From the NCBI GenBank assembly GCA_001584585.1, contig LSYV01000039.1, positions 244,159 through 308,158 on the forward strand: a DNA stretch of 64,000 nt, in the 5' to 3' direction. The position numbers and the translations under genes were made by a program. Under the pieces are notes generated by a model that was not told where the DNA came from, searched no databases, and worked only from the letters and a program-made list of their open reading frames with translations. Source of the DNA: Gonium pectorale. Its lineage: Eukaryota > Chlorophyta > Chlorophyceae > Chlamydomonadales > Volvocaceae. Positions 56,801 to 64,000 of the stretch are shown here, piece by piece (the first letter of the stretch is position 1; the number at the start of each line of letters is the position of its first letter).

Positions 56801-59782
56801 GCTGGCGGGCCACGTGGCCCCCGGCGTGGTGGCGCCGGGACAGCCGATGCAGCACGCAGCTGCGCCAGCACCGGGCCCGGCGCCAGCCAGCGCAGCGGCG
56901 GCGGGGGCGGGCGCTGGGGCGGGGGCAGCAGCTGCCGCCCACGAGGCGGCGCAGGCGGCGGCCACCGGTGACGCGGCGGCGCAGGCAAAGACTGGCTTCC
57001 CGCTGGCGACCATCAACCTGGGCGTGAACGCCAACGTGCGCGTGCTTCAGCCGGGAGCCATGGCCGGCGCGCCGGTGGGGCAGGCGGTGCACCTGGTGCA
57101 GCAGGCAGGCCAGCCGGTCGGCCAGCACGGGTGGATCCGGCTTACCCCAGCCCAGGCGCAGCAGTACCAGCACCAACAGCAACACCAGCAGCAAGCCGCG
57201 GCAGGTGTGTGCAGACATTTGTACGCAAAAGCGTGTGAATTGTACAGACTAAGGGGACTTGGCGATGCGTGTTTCTTTGTCAGAGTAATAGAAGGTCATT
57301 ATTGCGGAGCACATTTTCGACGGTTGGGACACAAATGGACGTCAATCTACCTTGTAAGGGCACCCGTTGTGTAGTACTTGATTACCACTGTACACGACCC
57401 TTCGTGTTGCTGCAGGTGCTGCGCCGGATAGCCACCCTGCAGCCCTGCGGCAGCCGCAGCCCATGCCCGCAGCCCAGCAGCTGGCGCCCCGCCCGGCGGC
57501 GCCGGCGCCAGCACCGCAGGCCTCCCACAGCACGGTTCAGCAGGCACCTAAGCAGCAGCAGACGCAGCAGACGCAGGTTCACCCGCAGGCCACCGGCAAG
57601 CAGCCGCCCCAGCCGCAGCAGCAGCAACCGTCACCTGCGGAGCCGAACCCGGCTCAGCAGCCCTCCGCAGCGCTGCAGACGCAGGCTGGGGATGGTGATG
57701 GGCCTCTGGCAGCGAGCACAGCCGCTGGGGCTGCCTGTGCCGGTGGTCAGCATGGCAGCGACGGTCAGCCTGACGGTAACAACCCTGGCAATGGCGACCG
57801 TGGCCCAGCGGCGGGCACGGGACCAGGGAGCAACCCTGGCGGTGCTGGTTCAGGCAGTGGCCGATCGCCGGATGCAGGCAATGGCAGTGGGGCTGAGGCC
57901 AGAGGAGCGTGTGCTGCCGCTGCCGACCGCCATGGGGAGGCAGACGACGGCGGTGGTAGCAGGAGTGGCGGCAGCCCTCGACGAGGGGACGCGTGTAGCG
58001 TCCCCGAGGCTGCGCGCAGCGGGCATGGCTCCTTAGCTGGCGGCGTCTTGCGGCCTGCAGCGCTGCAGGAGGGTGCTGCGGGGAGGCGAGGCGAGGCGGC
58101 GGCTGGTGGCAGGGAGGCGGGGAGAGAGCCCTCAAATAGGACAGGTGTGACGGCGGGTCGCTCTCGAGTGAGACGCAAGCTACCACGGTTTCGGGGGGAA
58201 TAGCGGCAGTCTGCCGCAGCGGGGTGCGCAGCCTTAGCAGCTTATGTCAGCGAACCCGAGGCTTGCCACAATCCTGTAGGCCTGCTGTGTTGCGCTGCTT
58301 TCGCATGCAAGCAATGCACTGTATGCAGTTGTGTTGCTGCAAACGCGGTGCAAATACGCGAGCCCAAACATCCGAGGCATCATTGGAACTGAGATGACGA
58401 CTGCGCCTTTCGTTCCCGACTGCCCTCCGCTTCATCTGTGCCTGTAATCCCGTCATGCTCGTTGCAATCCGCTTGACGCATGCTTGGAACTCTGACCGCT
58501 CGTTCCCTTGCAGGAGATGTCAGGGTTGGGGGCGCCTCGGGCGGGGCCTTCAGCCGGTACGAGAAGGCGGGCGGCGGCCTGGAGGCCCTCGCGGCGGCGG
58601 CCGCCAAGCTTGGAGCCAACAGCCCCGGGAACCGGGAAGGCGGAGACACGTCCAGTCCGCCGTCTCCGCAACCGCAGCCGGCGCAGTTGGCAGCTCCGAC
58701 CCGCACGCACAACGGCAGCGGAGGCAGCGGAGGCGGGGGCCCGTCGGTTATCGCGAGGACGGAGCCGCAAAAGGCCGAGGCAAGTTTTGTTATGAGTTGG
58801 CGTGTGCGTTGCCGGCGGGTGCATTGGCGGGCTCTGAAAGTCAAGTGCCGTGGAGCTGCGTCAGTGCATGACAACCTGCATTGGTGCCTAGGGGTCAAAC
58901 ACGACACGTGCCGGGCCGCTCTTGCCAGCTCGAGTCTGGTCAATCGCCTGCCCAGGATTCGCGGCCCGTTGCTGCAACCGTCACGCTCTGTCTGGGCATG
59001 TCCCCACAGAGCAAGGCTACTGGGCGAGCCGCTGCCGGACATGAGGAGATGGATGAGACGGAAAGAACGATGTCGGCCAACGCGCCGGCGGAATCCTTGG
59101 GTAAGCCTGGACGCCACAGCTGACGTTGTATGCCTCTTCGGGCCTTCCGTAGTAAGACATCCTAATTGCTGCCTCCTACCGCTGCTTCTTCTGCCGCTTG
59201 CCACTGCTTGCAGCTGAGATTGAACCGCCTGAGACGAGCAGCTGCGCGCCGCCGCTGACGCGCCTGCTCCGACACCGAATACACAAGAGCATGGAACAAG
59301 CCGCTCTGAATGCAGAGGAGCGGCAGCAGCAACAGCATGAACAGCAGCAACTGCGACAACAGCAGCAGTCTCAGCTGCAGCAACAGCAGCTGCAGGCGGC
59401 GTCCGCTCGGCCGCCGTCTCAGCAGGCCATGCATCTCTCCGTGTCGCCAGCGGCCGCGCCATCGGTCCAAGCGCAGACCACCGCCGGGGCCGTCCTCCCA
59501 CACCTCTTCACGGGCCAGCCCCCGTCGGTTGCAGCTGTGCACCAGCAACTGCTACTGCAACAGCAGCAGCTGCTGACGTGCTACGGCGCCTCAGGCGCGG
59601 CCGCACACGGAGCAGCCGCGCCTCTCTTTCATCCGAGTTCTCTGCTCCATGCGAGCCTGATGTCTTCGGGCGGGATGGCGTCGGCGTACCTCACCCCCCA
59701 ACTGCTGCCCAGCGGTCATATCCTCTTGGCCCCCATGGCGCTTCCGCCGTCGCTTCAGCACTCGCTTCAGAACCCGCAATGA
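53850..59782 (+). CDS. Gln/Ala/Gly-rich protein of unknown function, ~1,274 aa
   Basis: Ten exons: 53850-54292, 54998-55088, 55208-55349, 55445-55558, 55639-56183, 56370-57204, 57416-58144, 58514-58779, 59010-59100 and 59214-59782 (TGA). Phases close throughout. Intron 8 is GC-AG (GCCGAG|GCAAGT). The exon 5 start (CTTCCTAG|GG) was chosen because the more obvious acceptor at 55767 would break phase. Two ordered regions stand out. Residues ~148-340 include MDEMRQLVRILVKLMPESSR, KEEHIKDYLNKVLG and ALSMLRDNYWLVTGLCPGAW. A second around exon 6 includes KKQRRGKERADPFPNLGDYT and ELWHLSYRIAMVAKAPGKAN. The rest is low-complexity, with poly-Gln/Ala runs and a final Gln-rich segment (QQLRQQQQSQLQQQQLQ). 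The basic KKQRRGKER patch could be a nuclear signal. A transcriptional or RNA-related role is a guess; no family was recognised. Confidence 0.7.
54587..54628. repeat. Inverted repeat (11-bp arms) in intron 1 of the Gln-rich gene
   Basis: CCTTGCCAAGG at 54587-54597 and its exact reverse complement CCTTGGCAAGG at 54618-54628 flank a 20-base loop. The surrounding ~300 bp is enriched in CCTTG/CAAGG. The same 11-mer appears again at 56265-56275 in intron 5 of the same gene. Confidence 0.7.
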
Positions 59783-60834
59783 CGATTGCAAACTGCCGCA
59801 CCGTGCACTGACATGCCGACACTGAATGTTTAGAGCTGGCGGACGGGTACCTAGGAATCTAAGAGCAGAGTGATTTTGTTATGGGTGACGGGGTTTGGGC
59901 CGGTCGCTGCTGTGACAGGTCATAATAATGCATGTCCGTTAACTTGCATATTGATGCTGTGTGAGTGATGTACTCTTGTTTCGTGCGCATGCTTGGAGTG
60001 TCTTGATACTGCACACCTGGCATGGTCAGGGTCAGGGCTGGCAGACAGCCGTGAAACGGACACTTCGACAGGTCGTAGTGACCGGATGCTGCATGACGTG
60101 TTTCATCTTAGCGACATGTTTGCGCCCAAGGCACGGCGGCCGGCATGTCGTACGGCTATGATGGACATGGGGAGCCGGGGCCCGCCTGTGAGCCCAGGCG
60201 ATGCTCCAGTAAGACAAGCAGGTTGGGGAACTGGGAAGTAGGGAGATATAATATGGCGTAGGCCGGGCGGCTTGCATGTAGCAAAGTCTACAGGCGTGAA
60301 AGCGCACTGTGTCGAGCTTCAGGGCGTGCCAAGCCGCAGAATGTGACCGCGCCGGGACGGCAGCACTGCGACAGGCGTGCCCTGGTGTCTGTCACAGCCC
60401 CCAGGCCTATGGCTGGTGTATCCCAAGAACGGATCAAGCTCAACCTGCGTTTACGTAAACCCTCGTAGACCCACCTGTCGCGAACGGGTCCTCGCACTCT
60501 CTGTTCACACAAGCCACGTCTCACGACATGGATACGGTCAGCAGGATACTCTACCCACATGCATGATCTAAGCGTCGTTCCATGCTTCGACCTGTCATAC
60601 ACACGCACGCATTTGCTTTGCACATCACGCTGTGCGGCCCCTAACAGTTCATGTAAGCGCACATGCATGAGAATCCTTTAAGCGTCACCATCCAGAACCA
60701 CGCCCACCCCGGATGGTCTTTGGCTACCATGGTTCTGACCTTGCTGCGCATAGGCATGGGGTGCGCCCTTGCGTGTCTTTGGCTCTACTCAACATCCCTT
60801 CCCCGTACCATCATCGTCCAATCCACGAATTAGA
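59783..60834. other. Convergent intergenic region
   Basis: Contains the 3' UTRs of the Gln-rich gene (+) and of the HSP110/GRP170 gene (-). A TGTAA at 60652-60656 (+) is a possible signal for the former. No coding exon is supported. Confidence 0.5.
60652..60656 (+). terminator. Possible TGTAA polyadenylation signal, Gln-rich gene
   Basis: First + strand TGTAA noticed after the stop at 59782, but 870 bp away, so weak. Confidence 0.3.
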
Positions 60835-63800
60835 TTAGAGCTCGCTTGTCTCACCCTTCTTTTTATTCCACGACCAACCCTTCTTCTCGTCCTTTTTGCC
60901 CTTCTCCTCCCTCTTAGTGTCCTTCTTGGGCTCCTTCTTGGGCTCCTCCTTCTTGGCCTTCTTGGGCTCCTCCTTCTTGGCCTCCTTCTTGCTGTCCTTC
61001 TTGGCGTCCTTCTTAGCCTCTTTCTTGGTCTCCTCCTTCTTGCCCTTCTTGGCTTCCTCCTTGCTCTCCTTCTTGGTCTGCTTGGGCTCCTCCGGCTTCT
61101 TGGCATCCTGCTTCGGCCCCTCGTTGGCAGGTTGCTCGGCCCCGCCCGCTGGCTCTCCGTCCGCTTTGGGATCCGCTGCAGGTTCAGCGTCAGCCTTGGC
61201 GTCAGCACCATCAGCCTTCCCGGCACCTGTGGTTGATCAACAGCAAAAGGAGCGCTCAGTGAGTAGGCACACGCGGTATGCAGTCCTTACTGGCACGCGC
61301 CAGAGCCCTATTACCCCCCGATGTCTGTGCCCTCATTCCTTCAGTTATCAGGCTGTGGAACACTGCAGTTAACAAGCAAGCCGAAACAACCATGGGTGAT
61401 TTATGACAGACCACTGCCGGTGACTTGTCCAGCGACAAGCAAAAGGGACTTGCCCCCGCCTTGCGTAAACAGAGTTTACGAGCGGCTCGCCCGTGGCAGC
61501 CCGTTACGGCCTAGAAAAACGTACGGCCTAGTACCATGCGAACACAAACGGCGAAACACAGACACTACAAGAGGCAACGCACCACAGACACTACAAGAGG
61601 CGACACCACCACGGGCCTGCCGTCGCTACTCCAAGAAGCCGTGTACACGCCGCCTTCCATATGCACTGCAACGCCAAATAACCCGCTCCCCCACCCCAAT
61701 ATTCGCAATTCGTCCATGGCCCCCCCCGGCTTTGACGGACGTGTAACCTGTAACTGTAACCTGCCAAAGGCGTACGACGGCACTACGTGTCCCCTCCACC
61801 CGCGCTCTCACCGGCGGCGCCCTCGCCATCCGATGGCGGCTTCGGCGGCTCAGGCGGCGGCTTGGGCTTCTTTTTGTTGTTCAACTTGTTGAACGCCTTG
61901 TCCACCTTCTCCCAGCCCACCACCAGCTCGTTCACGGTGAAGGCCGGATCCTCATGGTCCGCCTTGCCCGCCTGAGCAGCCAGCTTGGCGTTCAGGTCCG
62001 TCTCCAGGTCAGCCAGCTGTGGACACATGAAGATAATTTAAATGGTGCAGGCGGCGACCGGCAGAGGAGTTTCGTGTGAGTCTCGACGTCAGCCCGCAGA
62101 CTTAAGCAGGCAATAGTTGCCCAAAGAGGCCGCACGGGTTTCCTGACGGCTAAGTCCCGAGCCTTCCGAACATGCGCAACACTGTGTTGCGATGCCGCAA
62201 GGGCACCGATGGGCCGGCACGCCCTAGTGCTCTGCAACCTGACATTCGCCGCAGTTGCGCCTGAAGCCCAGGTCACAGGGGTGCGCAGCCGCCATACCTG
62301 CTTGATCATATCCTCGCGGTCAGCCTCCGGGATCCAGGGCTTGGTGTCCACCCAGGCCTTGGCCACGGAGCGCTTGAGCTCGATCTGCTTCTGCAGGCCC
62401 TCCACCACCTTGGGCCGCATCTCAAGCTCCTGCACGGGCCATCAGAAAAGGGTGTGCGAACCCACACACCGGTCGCTGGCCGGACTGGCTATCGCAGCAA
62501 GCTGCTTTGCATGCAAAACGCAGCAGCAAATGATCAATATACGGTAACAATGCGTTAAGCGCTTCCGCGCGTGCATAGCTCTTTTCCCTCTTCACCCAGC
62601 GGCCAAGTACCGAGCGGCCCATTTTCATAACCTTCTCCCTGCCCTGCAAGCCCACCTCGGCGCGGCGCTTGATGGGCTCCCCGATGTCCTTGAGCTGCTT
62701 GAGCCGGTCCTTGAACTGCTGCGCGCCCAGCGACTCGTCAGCCTCCATGTACAGCCAGTCCTCCTCCTCATTCAGCCGGGACCGGAACGAGTCGCGCAGC
62801 TCCTCCGTGCTGACCTGTGCACCAGGGACGTTGGTAAGAAAGAATTCATGTATGGCATACCACGCGTACCTGCCGGATCCCCAGGGGTGCGTCTGATCGC
62901 CGGGCGCGCAATGGCCTTAGGCTACTCCATGCGTTCGGCACTGGGGCCGCGGCGCAAACGGCAAACGGGGCCGCGCGCCCCTTGTGCCGCCGCGTCTGCC
63001 CTCTAGGCATCCTGCGCTTCCAAAGCCCATCCCGCAGCTGCTCCGCCGTACCGTCTGCATCAGCCCTTCCATCCAGAACATAATCCGCTCCCCACTTGCG
63101 CCCATCTCCCACGAACCCACCTTCTGGACAAGCTCGTCCGTCTCCAGTGACTCCTTCATGGCGATGATGTAGCTCTCCAGATCGTTGCGCGACTTGGCCA
63201 GGTCACGCTTGACCGCCTCGGCCGCCGCGAACTTGGCCAGCACCGCCTTGGCCTCCTTAAAGTCGTCGCCGGCCAGCGGCGAGCTCAGCCAGCCGCGGCC
63301 GCCCAGCGTCAGGGGCACCTGCGGCCGAACCAACAGACAACAGGGGCGGCTTCTTCGTTGGGCTTGGCAGCATTTGACACCAAGCACTTGGGCAAAGGCT
63401 GGTGCAGGGAGAATGTGGACATGAGAGCATTGGGAGGCTGTCCCAGTGTTGCAGGAGACCTCCCGAGTTTGGAGCATTGGGTGGCCACGTGTCACCTTGC
63501 TCTGCTGTCACACCGTTCCGTGTATGCCGAGTGTCCCTGTTACCAACTGCATCGCAGATCAAACCCAGCGATACCGGTGTCATTGCTGTTGGCTACAGGC
63601 CAGCAACCAAGTCAACCCACCTTAGCAACCTTGGTCTTGGGCACCAGGATTCGCTTGGTGACCGTGGCGGGCTTGGCGTTGGTGGTGTTGGTGTCACCGT
63701 CGGCGGCAGGGGCCTGCGCGTTTATGACGTGGTGAAAGGGTGTGACTTCAGTGAGGCTTGGTGTCAGAAGATCGACGCCACACGTTGAGAATTGGATACA

Positions 63801-64000
63801 GATACAGCCAGCCGCCAACCAGCCGCCTATGAGACACCCAGTGTGCCCCTTCATAATGCCCGGCCCGAGAACAGCTGTCGCCCTTCCGCCACGTACCCTC
63901 TTCTCCGTATGTAATATGTTCCCGCACTGAGCCTCATACAGCATGCACTTGACGCGCCGGCAAGTGCTGACTAACGAGCGCGGGACTGCCACCTACCTCC
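60835..64000 (-). CDS. HSP70G: ER-type HSP110/GRP170 (HYOU1-like) chaperone, C-terminal part (gene runs off right edge)
   Basis: Minus-strand exons: 63713-63621, 63318-63121, 62814-62656, 62429-62298, 62016-61812 and 61226-60835 (TAA). A further exon apparently ends at the window edge (GGAG|GTAGGT at 63997/63996). All phases agree. The visible part is the helical lid and tail of a large HSP70 relative: RILVPKTKVAKVPLTLGGRG, then DLAKSRNDLESYIIAMKESL, VSTEELRDSFRSRLNEEEDW, LKQLKDIGEPIKRRAE and WVDTKPWIPEADREDM. The order NDLESY / VSTEE / EEEDWLY matches GRP170, the ER-lumen nucleotide-exchange partner of BiP. The ATPase domain lies outside the window. The last exon is a Lys/Glu repeat tail ending GETSEL; SEL could be a divergent KDEL-like retrieval signal. 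Cytosolic HSP110 is the alternative. The symbol follows the Chlamydomonas ER homologue and is tentative. Confidence 0.8.
60838..61100 (-). repeat. Lys/Glu-rich degenerate repeat in chaperone tail
   Basis: The final exon encodes repeating AKK-[DE] and KKEEPKK units (for example KKEAKKDAKKDSKKEAKKEE) built from AAG and GAG codons. It gives the strong CTTCTT/CTCCTT periodicity seen on the + strand. Confidence 0.85.

Noticed and set aside
60769..61236. Strongly hydrophobic leucine-rich + strand frame resembling a multipass membrane protein
   Set aside because: It is the antisense of the Lys/Glu codon repeats of the chaperone tail, which produces Leu/Phe/Ser-rich shadows.

Overview
The window is nuclear DNA of a green alga, most likely a chlamydomonadalean/volvocine species. 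The evidence is high GC, many short introns, GTGAGT/GTGCGT-type splice donors, TGTAA polyadenylation signals, Ala/Gly/Gln-rich proteins, an octotricopeptide-repeat (OPR) protein, and plastid proteins (Psb28, a CSP41-type protein) with presequences. No RNA genes, CRISPR arrays or bacterial-type operons were seen. Two runs of N (13792-13791+782, i.e. 13792-14573, and 47041-47652) are assembly gaps inside genes.

Twelve protein genes can be supported, two of them cut by the window edges. Left to right they are: the 3' end of a low-complexity protein (+, 1-982); an 89-residue predicted membrane protein (-, 2474-1910); PSB28 (+, 2959-3680); a ~2,081-residue protein with a BRCT domain at each end of a long disordered region and a DUF6699-like C-terminus (-, 11731-4693); a giant protein of more than 3,600 residues encoded by at least 34 exons, with an RCC1-like propeller, helical repeats and TPRs (-, 32793-12842); a 636-residue unknown protein with a CX2C-X19-CX2C motif (+, 33146-36157); CMC1-like (-, 38241-37605); a TFIIIC subunit 6-like protein (+, 38495-39060); a CSP41a-type plastid RNA-binding protein (-, 43674-40174); a large OPR protein (+, 44337-52301); a Gln/Ala-rich unknown protein (+, 53850-59782); and the 3' part of an ER-type HSP110/GRP170 chaperone (-, from the right edge to 60835).

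Gene models were built by hand. Each exon was required to join its neighbour in the same reading phase through a GT-AG (three times GC-AG) intron. The phases close across almost every junction, which is the main argument that the very large genes are single units. Weak points are the exon 26/27 junction and the N gap in the giant gene, the first exon and an internal TGA in the OPR gene, and the exon 5 start in the Gln-rich gene.

Neighbours alternate in orientation, giving four or more divergent pairs with 250-660 bp shared promoters and several convergent pairs whose 3' ends nearly meet or overlap. The genes are functionally mixed (plastid, mitochondrion, ER, nucleus), so this is ordinary eukaryotic gene order and not a pathway cluster. 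The most novel content is the domain architecture of the giant RCC1/TPR gene and of the BRCT/DUF6699-like gene.
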